A stretch of 64,000 nucleotides of DNA from Paludibacteraceae bacterium (GCA_017551675.1 JAFZLC010000047.1:162935-226934), one strand, 5' to 3'. Counted from the first letter of the stretch, positions 28,118-37,811 are shown. The notes: generated by a model not told the origin, from the letters alone. Numbers and translations: made by a program.

Positions 28118-29005
28118 ATGAGTGAGCGTATGAAAAGAATGTTTTTAATGGCGGTTTTAAGCATGCTGGTTGGGTTGCTTTCCGCACAAGATATTTATGT
28201 ATATAGTGTGATTGGACAGGCTGAGAAACAGGAGAACGGTAAGTGGGTGACACTTCAGAAGCGTAATGCATTGAAGATGGATGATGTCGTTCGCGTTGCA
28301 GATAATTCAGCACTTTCCATTATTGATAGAAAAGCTGAGAAGATCTATTCCATCTCTCAGACAAGCAGTAAGAAGGTGAGTGAATTGATAGCTAATTATA
28401 AAGGAAAACAATCCTATGCAGCTAATTTCGTTTCACACGCTTCTAAGTCATTGTTCAATGGAGGTACAGATAAGATCAGTAATGACGCGGCTGGATGTAC
28501 CTATCGTGGTGATATTATAGAGAATGACATTGCGAAGGCTCTTATTGCTAAGGCAAAAGGTGTTTCTATGAGCAACTTCAACAATGCTACAACAGATTAT
28601 CAAATCTCATTTGAGATCTTGGATCGTGAAAGCAAGCAACCATTAGGAAATGAGGTTGTAATAGACAAGCAAGCTATCTTTAGAATCAAGAACATGAGTG
28701 ATGTTCCTTTGTATGTCAACATACTTGACATCAACCAATTGAATGAGAAGTATGTATGCTTGCCAATCGATGATGCAACTACTATGTCACACTTGTTGAT
28801 CCCTGCTAATTGTACGATTGACTTGGTTGCTTATCCAATTGAGTTCGCAGAGCCTAAGGGCGTTGATAATTTAATGCTTATCGCTACTGAAGTTCCATAC
28901 GACTTACGTCAAGTAAAGAAATACTTGGAAAAGGTAGACCCTGCATCTGTAAAATCTTCTTCTTATCCAGTAGGAGTTTATAGTAAGAATATTACAGTAA
29001 AATAA
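28118..29005 (+). CDS. Exported DUF4384-like protein with FecR-like N-terminus
   Basis: The 295-residue protein has a signal peptide ending LLSAQ; the ATG at 28130 (MKRMFLM) is an alternative start. Residues of about 27-70 (VIGQAEKQENGKWVTLQKRNAL...VVRVADNSALSIID) resemble a FecR/SH3-like prodomain. The C-terminal half contains FRIKNMSDVPLYVNILDIN and a LLIPANCTIDL segment typical of DUF4384 beta-sandwiches. DUF4384 is often found with caspase-family proteases, and here it follows the caspase-like and CHASE2 genes on the same strand. It may present or regulate the protease; this is inference from association. It ends in a strong terminator. Confidence 0.72.
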   Translation: MSERMKRMFLMAVLSMLVGLLSAQDIYVYSVIGQAEKQENGKWVTLQKRNALKMDDVVRVADNSALSIIDRKAEKIYSISQTSSKKVSELIANYKGKQSYAANFVSHASKSLFNGGTDKISNDAAGCTYRGDIIENDIAKALIAKAKGVSMSNFNNATTDYQISFEILDRESKQPLGNEVVIDKQAIFRIKNMSDVPLYVNILDINQLNEKYVCLPIDDATTMSHLLIPANCTIDLVAYPIEFAEPKGVDNLMLIATEVPYDLRQVKKYLEKVDPASVKSSSYPVGVYSKNITVK

Positions 29006-29022
29006 AAAATAAAAAAAGTTGA

Positions 29023-29056
29023 AAGGGTGCATCATAATTGATGCGCCCTTTTTTAT
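29023..29056 (+). terminator. Intrinsic terminator closing the CHASE2/caspase/DUF4384 region
   Basis: AAGGGTGCATCA pairs with TGATGCGCCCTT (one wobble) across a short loop and runs into TTTTTTATTT. Confidence 0.9.
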
Positions 29057-29155
29057 TTGAAAATCAGTTAATTAAAAACGGCATTAACGTACCTGTTGAA
29101 TTAAAGATGAAAAAAATTCATAAAAAAAGAATATTTTTTTTGTTCGTTCTTAAGT

Positions 29156-29172
29156 TTGGCACGGTATTTGTA
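29156..29172 (+). promoter_or_regulatory. Candidate sigma-54 (-24/-12) promoter
   Basis: TTGGCACG followed by TTGTA gives TGGCAC-N5-TTGTA, one base from the sigma-54 consensus TGGCAC-N5-TTGCA. No activator site was identified. Confidence 0.45.
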
Positions 29173-29183
29173 TTTTAATTTAT

Positions 29184-29299
29184 GAGCTTGATTATGATAA
29201 ACTACCACTCACCATTTTAGTTTGTTAAATTCTATGTTTAGTTCTAAGTTGCGTTTTAAGAGGAGCTGACCGCCAGGGAGGCTCTTTCTTTTTTTATGT
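29184..29299 (+). ncRNA. Candidate small RNA ending at a terminator-like hairpin
   Basis: A transcript from the sigma-54-like element would run about 115 nt through non-coding sequence to a stem (AAGAG...CTG/CAG...CTCTT, about 29259-29289) followed by TTCTTTTTTT. The stem is imperfect. No known RNA family is recognised, so this is a hypothesis from layout only. Confidence 0.3.
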
Positions 29300-29607
29300 G
29301 GGTTCTAACATATTCATTTCGAAAGTTTCTCGTTCTTTATATGGTGGTATCGCAATGCGACACTTCCGTGGTCTTTCAGCGTGCCAAGAAAATTATTTTT
29401 CTGTAAATGTGTGCAATTAAAATTTTTTAACTAATTTTGCACGACTTATTAAGTCCGTATGTTACACTTTAAGAAATTAGTGAATAGTTAGTGATTGAAA
29501 AACAACAAACAGATAGTTGGGAATATGTTTTCGGAGGATGTCAACGCGGGGTGAGGAGAAGAGAAGATACTATTTATATGACTTTCTGTTCTATTAATTT
29601 ATAACCC

Positions 29608-32600
29608 ATGAGTACAATAAAGAAAAATTCAAGAGGTAAGGGTTTGCAATGGATGCTTTGGTTAATAGCATTCTTATTCATTCCTGTTTATATGATGGCA
29701 CAGCCAGACCCTGCTGGTCCTGGAGGTCCGGGTGATCCTGCGGGACCTGGTCGACCAATACCAGACCCATTCGAGAAAGCTATGTTTTCGAATGGAGGAG
29801 TTATGGAGGCGTGTCCGAAAGAACCTATTGCGTTTGAATTGACAGGTGTTCATCGTGACGCGGAGTTGAGTTATGTGTATCAATGGTTCACCTCTACGAA
29901 TAATGTAGATTGGAAGAATGTGGGTACATTAACGATCTCTTCTAACACCTTCCAAATGCCTGATAGCGAATTTTGGGTAAAGGTTATCGCAACAGCTTAC
30001 GATGGAAATAAGGAATTATACAAACATGAATATGTCTCTCATATTCCACTGAGACAGGATTGTAAGACTAAGGAATGTCACCAAACTTCTACGGGAGAGT
30101 ATTATGGTGGTACAGACTTTACTTACGATAATGAAGCACATCAGGTGGATTGGGGACACCGAAACAAGGATCATTCCGATGATGATGTGCCGCCAACTGG
30201 ATTTGAGGAGTATTTCTCGGAACAAGAAATAGTCTTTTCTTGTGATCCAGGATCTATTGTGACGCAAGATGATTTGGGTGTGAAATTTGCTTTGGAGAGT
30301 GATTCTTCCAAGAATAATTTCTATTTTAAGGATGGTCATGTAAATGGAACCTTCTTTTCTGTTCTGTTCCCAGTGGCAAAATATAAGAATTCTACGTATC
30401 GCTTTACCATGCGATTTTATATTATATTGCCTAATGGATGTTCTGCAGGTAGTTTCCAGGAAGGCGCTGCTATGAGAGCGAGAACAGGTCATGGAATGGT
30501 GACAACGGATAGTATGGATTGTCGAATAATCGCAGAAAATGGTCCGAATGCGGGAGTGTTGAGTGATGTTACTGTTGGTATGCAAAATGATGCGGCAACG
30601 ATTCAAATTGCTAATGTCATAAAATATTCTAGTGCATCTATCTTCCGTTTAGAGATGACTTACTATGGTTCTTTCCCTAACACTACTAATAGTCTTAAGT
30701 ATTATATCTTCTATCCTGAATTTGCACAGTTCCCAGACTGCGCTCAAATTGCAATAGACTACATTAGTGCTGAGGTTCCTTCTGTTTGTTTGGATCCTCT
30801 TGCTTGTGTGGGCGAAGCTATTACTGTCAATGCAGCTGGTTTCCCTAGGAAAACAGATTACACTTGGACAAAATATACCGATGGCTCTTATACGCAGGTA
30901 GAGCCTTGGATCATTAATAAGGATACGGTTGAAATTGAGTATGAGTATGATGCCTTGGGACAAAAGGAAAGAGCTTATATAACAATGCTTGATAAGGGCG
31001 TTTTCTACTATTCGCTTTCTGTGGGAGGTGAATCTATACGTTTCGCTTTAGGAGGAAAAATTTGTGGTTCGGCAATGGGACCAGGAATTGAAGGAGATTC
31101 GAATGCTTGTATAGTTAATTTCCCTCATCGTCAGACATACAAGATAAAGAATGACTCCATTTTACATTGGATTATCGAGAATGGAGAGAGATATGGTTAT
31201 AAGTGGTGGCTGGAATCACCGGATGGGGCTGAACCAGACGAAACGAAAGTTCGCTTGGAGATGGCGAAAGATTCTATGTCGGCTGATTTGATTGTGGAGA
31301 AAGATGCTCGTAAGAGTGACTACTACAATCCTGACCAACAATATATGATTTATGTCACTTCGCATATTTATGATAAGGCTGGCAAACTTTCAGATAAATA
31401 TGAAAGTAAGGATAGTTTCGCTGTCTGGATCTATGATCAGCCAAACATTTCAAATTTGAACTTTGTTACGCACAGAGGTGAAGATACGATGTGTGTGGCT
31501 ACTTCATCGGATACAATTATTCTGGAAGGCAAGGATGACGTGAAAGGATATACATGGAATTTCACTGGAGCCGAAATGGGGGCTGATAGTGTCATTCGAA
31601 TTGTCAACTTCGATAAAGGTTCTCTTTGTAACATAGCAGATACTACTTTCCGTATCGGTTTGGAGGTGGTTAACGGTACTTGTCGTGCATCCATGGCGGA
31701 TACCTTCCATATTCATTCCACTGCAGCACCAACTATCAATTGTGATAAATTATCGGGTCTTTCCTATTATGAATTGGCGGAGGGTCGCTTAGATACAACC
31801 ATCTATCTTCCTATCCCTGAATATTCAACTAGCTGTGATGATGATCCTGCTTTGAATGTTACTATTCATTATACGGCAGATGAGCCTATTCATAGCTTCG
31901 ACTCGACTTTCACATTACATAAAGAACAAACCCAAGATTCGTTGAAGAGAGCATTAACACTCTTCTCTGGTAAGGGTTCTGTATCGTATGTTTTGGTGGA
32001 TGGTTGTAACAAATCTGCTTCTTGTGAGATTGAATTGACCGTTAAAGATACAACTAATCCTCTCGTTGATTGTAGTTTAGTGAAGGATTATAATGTGGCA
32101 GTTACAACTGATGACGGTTGTGTGGCTCGTCCAGGTGAGAACATCAATATTGAGATACCTTACCTTCGCGATACTACCTTCAAAGATACTGTCGTGATGA
32201 TCAAAGCTGAATATGCTGGTCGTTCCGAAAAGGATCTGTCTGAAGACCCAGGTGTAGATACTACTAAATACTCTATGGATAAAAAATTGGAGGATGATTA
32301 TGAGTTGGGTACTACTTTCATCTTATGGCGATTCGCCGATCCTGCGGGTAATGCTATGTATTGCCACAGTCGTGTTACTGTGAAAAATGATTCACTCATG
32401 TTCGTGTGTGATTCTATTGATACTCCATTAAGAACTAAAGTGAATGAAAATCCGAACAGAGTTTACTATTATGCTTCGGCACAAGCACAGAGCACTGTAA
32501 ACCCTGATACGAAGTATAGCTTGGCTGATACGTTAAAGATCCCTACCTACAATAAAAAATATTGTGGTAATGTGAAATTGGATATCCATTTTACGGGTGA

Positions 32601-35600
32601 TTGTGTTGACGATAATGGAGAAGTCGTTGCTAAGGCTGTCGATTCCTTGATTTCTGATGTTGATTTGTTGAAACATCGTTTCCCAATCGGTCATACAGTA
32701 GTTAAGTATACATTCTCGAGCGATTACCTCGATTTTGATTCTCAAAAGTATGATACGATCATCTGTTTGCAAGATATCATCATCACTTCAGGTAATCCTC
32801 CTTTACCTGATTCCTGTCCGAATGACAAGAAACTTGCTGTAGACCCTAATAACTGTCTCGCAGCATCACCATTCACGACGGATGATGTACCTCATGCTAC
32901 GGTCTCTTATTTCTGTGAGACTAAGTATACTTATGATGAATGTTCAGGTGGATCGTATAATTATGATGACTTAGGACTTAGCTCTGCTTTGTCTAAAGAT
33001 TATGACACTACAGTCTATCCAGTGAGAGTACGTCGCTTACTCTTCTTGGATGATCAATACAATAGAACTGACTCTACTGTTGTGTATGACTGTGAGAGTA
33101 TCATCACTAGTCTTGATTCCGTTCCTATCAAGAAGGTTCAACATAGAATGGGAGCCGATAAGTCTGTATGTGCTGAAGACCCAATAGAGATGATGGCGTT
33201 GAAGCTTACAAACTTCACTACGCTTCCATCTTGCGTGACTGATTCATTCGCTCGCGGTTATCACTTGCTTGTATGGTATTTTGATAATGGTAAGGGTGAT
33301 ATGGATAGTTGTGTAACTCATATCAATGTGGTTGATTCTACACCTCCAATTTTGGATACAGTATGTAAAGATCCTGAAAAAGATCTCGCTGCTTATACTA
33401 TGTGTGAATTGCCATACGATAGTTTGAGTCTGCCAGAACTTTCATTGAATGATGTATGTGATGGCTTGTTACTCCCTGCTATTACTGCCTATGTGTCACA
33501 AAAGGATGGCTCCGTTAAGATTTATCATGACGATGAATTGAAGAGCGCCCTTTATCCAACAGGTCAACATAGAGTAGTTTGGGTCTTTACAGATAAGGCT
33601 GGTCTACAGGATTCTTGTTCTATGATTATTAATATCATCGATTCACTTGATCTTAAAGTGGATAGCTGTGATATCGATAAGGATGTTGTCGTAACGCTAG
33701 AACCTGGCTTATGCTCGTTGGATCCTCACAAACTCTCTAATTATATGACCTTCCCATCGGCTTACGACCTTTGTGATGATGATACACTCATCCCAAGAAT
33801 AGAAAGACGTTTCAATGGTGAATTGGTAGTGGATGACAACGGAAACCCTATTGTATGGGATTCTCAAGACTTCCCATTGGGTAAGACGAATATTCGCTGG
33901 ATATGGGAGGATAAGTTGGGTATCATGAAAGACTCTTGTGAGAAGTCGGTAACGGTCAAGACCGAGCTGTTCCCTTGTTCTACGTTGTTGGATACTGTTA
34001 GGGTTGATTTGTTAGAGAAGTTCTATGCGACGGCTCAAGAGGTGGTGGCTGCAGGTTTGAAGACTCCTTCCATCACAATTGATACTTGCCAGGCAGCAAC
34101 CTTGTCATTCTTCCGTGAAGATAGTTTGGATTTTGATGCGAATTATAAGATTGGTAATACTAATGTAGAGTGGAAGTTTAAATACGTCTTTGGCGATTCA
34201 GTGGTTTGTCCTCAAGTCGTGAAAATTCAGGATATGGTACCTCCAACACTTGACTGTCCAATTGAAACAAAATATGATTATGAGTGCTATGGCGAAATTC
34301 CTGCACCATATCCAACATTTGAAGATCTGTTGGCTGCCGGTGCTACTTTCTCTGATATGAGAAAATACAAAGAGGGCTCATACGAATGGTATGAAGAGTC
34401 GGAAGGTTCTTTGCCTTGTGAATATAAGCTACACAGAACCTATCAGGTATTAGACGTTCGTGGTAATAAGGTCACATGTACGCAGGATTACACCATTAAG
34501 GATGTGACGGCACCAGTGATCCATACGAAACTTGATACTACGTTCATCTCATGCGAGCAAGATTCTCTTATCGAGATTGCAATGGGCATGGAAGATATTC
34601 AAATCGTTGCTACGGATAATTGTACGCCAGATAGTGCATTGGTTATCCATAAGAAAGTACGTACTAATCGTTCTGACGATGTTCATAGCTGTACATATAA
34701 CACCTATACTATTTGGAGAACATGGACGGTTGAAGACTCTTGTGGTCACATCAGCGACTCCTTGGTTCAGGTAGTTCAAGTTGTCGATACAATAGCTCCT
34801 ACGTTTAAGCTTGCGGACGGATGGAGAGACACTGTCTTGGCTACCAATATGAAACATTGTACTCAGGCGGTTCCTTCTTTGGAAGATAAGGCGAGAAACT
34901 TTATTCAAGACTTGTGTACGGATATCAATGACATAAACGTATGGCAAGTTCCTGCTGGTGGTACAGTGGTAGAGAAGGATTTGATCGTTTGGATATATGC
35001 TGAAGATAAGTGCGGTAACAAGGATAGTCTTTTCGTATATGTTGTCGTACAAAATCCTAGAAATGTTGTCGAGGGTATTGGTTACAACCAAGATATTTGT
35101 GGATCAGAGACTACTTATGTAGACCTGCAGTCACAAAAGGTGAGATATGCTCAGGGAGACATCAAATATGAGGAAGAAGACGGTTCAATAGAAAAGGCTA
35201 AGAGTACATTCGCATACGATTATTATCGTGGTTGGATTTCTGAGTCTACACTAATCTATAGTGATAATGCGGCTACTTATCACAGCCGTTTCTATAACGA
35301 GGATGAAGGCAAACTGAATGAAACAATCCGTGAAAGAACAAGATTGAATAGATTGGATCAGAGCGATCTCTACGTCTTTGTGATAATGGATACGACAACT
35401 CAATGTACGGATACGGTGTCTGCTTATATTAATATTCGTGAACGTCCTCGTATCTTGATGAATTCTGACAATTTGGAAATGTGTGAGGATGATACACTCG
35501 ATATCATTGATATTTATAATAACACTCTCCCTTGTGTTGATTCTATGGGTGCTGTAATCACTAAGACAGGATGGGTACTTGAAGGTGTTGATTATGTAGC

Positions 35601-36414
35601 GGGTACTCCTATCCCATATTCAGATACTAGTAAGGTGCTTTACTATTTCGTAGAGAATATGTGTGGTCGTACGACAAGTTATGATAGCAAATACACAACT
35701 TGTGGCTTTAATTTCTACACCAAGGAGGATAGTTTGGCTCATTTGGGTTATAATACAGAGAAGTATGAATTGTGGAAGAAAGATCAGTTGTACAAGCGCG
35801 ATAGCTTCTTGTTGAATGTCCATAAGAGATATGAATCAGCCAACTTGTCTTTGGCTACCTCTCCATTGGGTATCAACAGATGCTGGATTGGCGACGAGGT
35901 GACTCTTTCATTGACTACCACCTATTCACCTTCCATCTATGTGTGGTATAGAACTCATTCAAAGATCGATGTTGTACCAAATGTGTTTGACAAGTATGGT
36001 ACAGTGTTGAATCCAGAGGCTGATGAATTGTTGGAGCCTATTTACCTTGATATCGATAGATTGAGCCCAGACTTCACCTTCATGCCTATAGATACTGCTA
36101 GATACTATGTGGTAGTGGGAGATGGTGTTTGTCCTACTGTTCCTTCTAATATTGTTAAGATTAATGTCTTGGAGCATGTGCCTACAGCCTTCACTCCAAC
36201 ACGTGCCGATGGCTTAAATGATATCTTCTTGGAGGGACGTTATGTGGTGGTTTACAACCGCTATGGTGACAAGGTGAGCGAAAGCACCAATGGTTGGGAT
36301 GGTAAAGACCATTCAGGTCGCTTTGCTGATCCAGGTGTCTACTTCTATTTGGCAGAGATTAATGGTAATACCTTCAAGGGAACCATTGAGTTAATCCATT
36401 TGGATATAAAATAA
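29608..36414 (+). CDS. Giant T9SS type B sorting-domain surface protein, second copy
   Basis: The 2,268-residue protein has a long signal peptide (hydrophobic at about residues 14-31, ending MMAQ). A Pro/Gly/Asp-rich stretch (PDPAGPGGPGDPAGPGRP) follows, then more than a dozen Ig-like/HYR-like modules rich in cysteine and aspartate (DTTNPLVDC, DSTPPILDT, DVTAPVIHT, DTIAPTF). The C-terminal ~75 residues (VPTAFTPTRADGLNDIFLEG, YNRYGDKV, GWDGKDHSG, PGVYFYLAEI, GTIELIHL) form a type B sorting domain. It is a probable T9SS-exported adhesin or matrix protein. It is almost the same length as the protein at the left edge and is likewise followed by an outer-membrane beta-barrel gene, but the repeat types differ. 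Confidence 0.88.
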   Translation: MSTIKKNSRGKGLQWMLWLIAFLFIPVYMMAQPDPAGPGGPGDPAGPGRPIPDPFEKAMFSNGGVMEACPKEPIAFELTGVHRDAELSYVYQWFTSTNNVDWKNVGTLTISSNTFQMPDSEFWVKVIATAYDGNKELYKHEYVSHIPLRQDCKTKECHQTSTGEYYGGTDFTYDNEAHQVDWGHRNKDHSDDDVPPTGFEEYFSEQEIVFSCDPGSIVTQDDLGVKFALESDSSKNNFYFKDGHVNGTFFSVLFPVAKYKNSTYRFTMRFYIILPNGCSAGSFQEGAAMRARTGHGMVTTDSMDCRIIAENGPNAGVLSDVTVGMQNDAATIQIANVIKYSSASIFRLEMTYYGSFPNTTNSLKYYIFYPEFAQFPDCAQIAIDYISAEVPSVCLDPLACVGEAITVNAAGFPRKTDYTWTKYTDGSYTQVEPWIINKDTVEIEYEYDALGQKERAYITMLDKGVFYYSLSVGGESIRFALGGKICGSAMGPGIEGDSNACIVNFPHRQTYKIKNDSILHWIIENGERYGYKWWLESPDGAEPDETKVRLEMAKDSMSADLIVEKDARKSDYYNPDQQYMIYVTSHIYDKAGKLSDKYESKDSFAVWIYDQPNISNLNFVTHRGEDTMCVATSSDTIILEGKDDVKGYTWNFTGAEMGADSVIRIVNFDKGSLCNIADTTFRIGLEVVNGTCRASMADTFHIHSTAAPTINCDKLSGLSYYELAEGRLDTTIYLPIPEYSTSCDDDPALNVTIHYTADEPIHSFDSTFTLHKEQTQDSLKRALTLFSGKGSVSYVLVDGCNKSASCEIELTVKDTTNPLVDCSLVKDYNVAVTTDDGCVARPGENINIEIPYLRDTTFKDTVVMIKAEYAGRSEKDLSEDPGVDTTKYSMDKKLEDDYELGTTFILWRFADPAGNAMYCHSRVTVKNDSLMFVCDSIDTPLRTKVNENPNRVYYYASAQAQSTVNPDTKYSLADTLKIPTYNKKYCGNVKLDIHFTGDCVDDNGEVVAKAVDSLISDVDLLKHRFPIGHTVVKYTFSSDYLDFDSQKYDTIICLQDIIITSGNPPLPDSCPNDKKLAVDPNNCLAASPFTTDDVPHATVSYFCETKYTYDECSGGSYNYDDLGLSSALSKDYDTTVYPVRVRRLLFLDDQYNRTDSTVVYDCESIITSLDSVPIKKVQHRMGADKSVCAEDPIEMMALKLTNFTTLPSCVTDSFARGYHLLVWYFDNGKGDMDSCVTHINVVDSTPPILDTVCKDPEKDLAAYTMCELPYDSLSLPELSLNDVCDGLLLPAITAYVSQKDGSVKIYHDDELKSALYPTGQHRVVWVFTDKAGLQDSCSMIINIIDSLDLKVDSCDIDKDVVVTLEPGLCSLDPHKLSNYMTFPSAYDLCDDDTLIPRIERRFNGELVVDDNGNPIVWDSQDFPLGKTNIRWIWEDKLGIMKDSCEKSVTVKTELFPCSTLLDTVRVDLLEKFYATAQEVVAAGLKTPSITIDTCQAATLSFFREDSLDFDANYKIGNTNVEWKFKYVFGDSVVCPQVVKIQDMVPPTLDCPIETKYDYECYGEIPAPYPTFEDLLAAGATFSDMRKYKEGSYEWYEESEGSLPCEYKLHRTYQVLDVRGNKVTCTQDYTIKDVTAPVIHTKLDTTFISCEQDSLIEIAMGMEDIQIVATDNCTPDSALVIHKKVRTNRSDDVHSCTYNTYTIWRTWTVEDSCGHISDSLVQVVQVVDTIAPTFKLADGWRDTVLATNMKHCTQAVPSLEDKARNFIQDLCTDINDINVWQVPAGGTVVEKDLIVWIYAEDKCGNKDSLFVYVVVQNPRNVVEGIGYNQDICGSETTYVDLQSQKVRYAQGDIKYEEEDGSIEKAKSTFAYDYYRGWISESTLIYSDNAATYHSRFYNEDEGKLNETIRERTRLNRLDQSDLYVFVIMDTTTQCTDTVSAYINIRERPRILMNSDNLEMCEDDTLDIIDIYNNTLPCVDSMGAVITKTGWVLEGVDYVAGTPIPYSDTSKVLYYFVENMCGRTTSYDSKYTTCGFNFYTKEDSLAHLGYNTEKYELWKKDQLYKRDSFLLNVHKRYESANLSLATSPLGINRCWIGDEVTLSLTTTYSPSIYVWYRTHSKIDVVPNVFDKYGTVLNPEADELLEPIYLDIDRLSPDFTFMPIDTARYYVVVGDGVCPTVPSNIVKINVLEHVPTAFTPTRADGLNDIFLEGRYVVVYNRYGDKVSESTNGWDGKDHSGRFADPGVYFYLAEINGNTFKGTIELIHLDIK

Positions 36415-36435
36415 ACTATCTCTATAGATTTATAC

Positions 36436-36471
36436 GGAGAGATGTGAGTCATTTCACATCTCTCTTTTTTT
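36436..36471 (+). terminator. Intrinsic terminator after the second giant adhesin
   Basis: The perfect arms GAGAGATGTGA and TCACATCTCTC are followed by TTTTTTT. Confidence 0.92.
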
Positions 36472-36532
36472 GATGCCATTATTGAATGGAATCAACCTAA
36501 AAATCTTTTTTCATAGAAAATCAAATATATCC

Positions 36533-36563
36533 TTTGTTAACTAATCATAATTTGCGACCTTTG
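36533..36563 (+). promoter_or_regulatory. Promoter of the outer-membrane beta-barrel gene
   Basis: TTTG (36533-36536), a 19-bp spacer and GACCTTTG (36556-36563, one mismatch to TAnnTTTG) fit the Bacteroidota promoter. Initiation is expected near 36570. Confidence 0.6.
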
Positions 36564-36650
36564 CGTATGTCTATTTTCCCCGATGAGTCGTTGTGATTCT
36601 TTGTGCCATTATATTGTTATAATAGGGATTTTATGGTTTTCAAAAGGTAT

Positions 36651-37523
36651 ATGAAGAAAATTATTTTTACGCTCTTTTTGTTATCTATGCTTCCATTGCA
36701 TAGTTTCTCTCAGTGTGATAGTGTCAAAACTTTATATTATGCTATCACAGCAGGTATTGGACCTAGTAATGTTCGTATGGAACGCGGTGAGGCGCTCGAC
36801 AAAAAGCCTATATTCCATTTCCATGTCGGTGCTGTGGTAGATTATACTCTTTTCAAGAATTTCTTTATCGAGTCGGGCTTGAGTGTGCAGCATAAAGGCT
36901 ATCAGGAAAAACATGTCGGTACAATCGAATGGGAGAAGGAACGTTTCACGGTGAACTATCTTCAGGTTCCATTGACAGCCAACTATCGTTTGCCTTTCCA
37001 AAATATCTGGGTGACGCCTCAATTAGGATTCTATTATGCCGTTGCTCTTAAGGGAAGATATACCAGAGAAGGCGAATGGATGGATGAAGATGTGAAAAAA
37101 TATTATTCGTATTATCAGCAAATCTATGATGTTAAACGTAGGTATCGCCGTTTTGATTGGGGTATGAGTATGGGAGTCAATATTCTCTTTATGCAAAAAT
37201 ATCGTCTGGGTATGATGTATGATTTAGGATTCTTGAATATTGATCAATCTAAGATTTCAAGAGTGGTCGATCTATATAACCGAAACAATGAGGAGCGTAA
37301 GAATAAGAATGGTGTCTTCACTGTTCAATTTGGCTATTATCTCGATGTGAATAAGTGGGTTAATAACTTGAAACAGAAAAGGGCAGAGAAGAGACAGAAA
37401 GAGTCCACGAATGAGATAACGGAGCCTCTAAATGAAGATACTTCTGTTGAGACTGTCAAACAAGAAGGAGAGGAGACAGGCAATTCAACAAATCAAGCGG
37501 AGGGGGAGATAATCAACCAATAG
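36651..37523 (+). CDS. Outer-membrane beta-barrel protein, interrupted by an in-frame TAG
   Basis: From ATG 36651 the protein is 290 residues. It has a signal peptide (KKIIFTLFLLSMLPLHSFSQ) and an eight-stranded-type beta-barrel pattern (YYAITAGIGPSNVRM, FFIESGLSVQHKGY, VTPQLGFYYAVAL, YRLGMMYDLGF, FTVQFGYYLDV). A charged Glu/Lys/Thr-rich tail follows and stops at TAG 37521-37523. Two in-frame upstream starts (GTG 36603, ATG 36633) would precede the signal peptide and are rejected. The reading frame continues open past the TAG for 95 more codons. It may play the PorP-like partner role for the giant adhesin upstream, by analogy with the left edge of the window. Confidence 0.75.
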   Translation: MKKIIFTLFLLSMLPLHSFSQCDSVKTLYYAITAGIGPSNVRMERGEALDKKPIFHFHVGAVVDYTLFKNFFIESGLSVQHKGYQEKHVGTIEWEKERFTVNYLQVPLTANYRLPFQNIWVTPQLGFYYAVALKGRYTREGEWMDEDVKKYYSYYQQIYDVKRRYRRFDWGMSMGVNILFMQKYRLGMMYDLGFLNIDQSKISRVVDLYNRNNEERKNKNGVFTVQFGYYLDVNKWVNNLKQKRAEKRQKESTNEITEPLNEDTSVETVKQEGEETGNSTNQAEGEIINQ

Positions 37524-37811
37524 TATCAGACATCACCAATTCCATCGGGAGATACTATCGCCATTGATTCTACGGTTGCTATAGCTATAGTAGATGAACC
37601 GGATGATACAACTGACTATGTGTCGGATTCGGAGCAGGACAGTAGTATCGTAATTGATGATATTTTCTCGAAGGATGAGTTGAATAAACTGAGAAGGGTG
37701 GTGGTCAAACAATCTAAGATTGATGATTGGAATAACATGGAATGCTATTATGATGAAATGTGTGGTGAGTTCCCTTATAAGAAGATTTTCGAATCGGGTG
37801 TGAAGGATTAA
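37524..37811 (+). pseudogene. In-frame continuation of the beta-barrel gene beyond the TAG
   Basis: Ninety-five sense codons follow in the same frame and end at TAA 37809-37811. They continue the acidic Ser/Thr/Asp-rich character of the tail and end in a compact charged segment (CYYDEMCGEFPYKKIFESG). Other genes here (ends at 20657, 21658 and 25822) use TAG as a normal stop, so genome-wide recoding is unlikely. This is either a nonsense mutation cutting off a C-terminal domain, readthrough, or a sequencing error. Confidence 0.6.

Larger units (their letters stand above)
29057..29607. other. 550-bp intergenic region before the second giant adhesin
   Basis: No protein gene is supported. It contains a sigma-54-like promoter (29156-29172), a terminator-like hairpin about 110 bp downstream (29259-29297), and a long AT-rich leader for the adhesin whose own promoter I could not place with confidence. 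Confidence 0.5.

Noticed and set aside
34549..35091. 180-codon minus-strand open frame inside the second giant adhesin
   Set aside because: Antisense shadow; the plus-strand frame is a continuous, domain-rich protein.
37620..37811. Independent 63-codon gene starting at GTG 37620
   Set aside because: It is the in-frame continuation of the outer-membrane barrel gene past the TAG, with no promoter or start context of its own.
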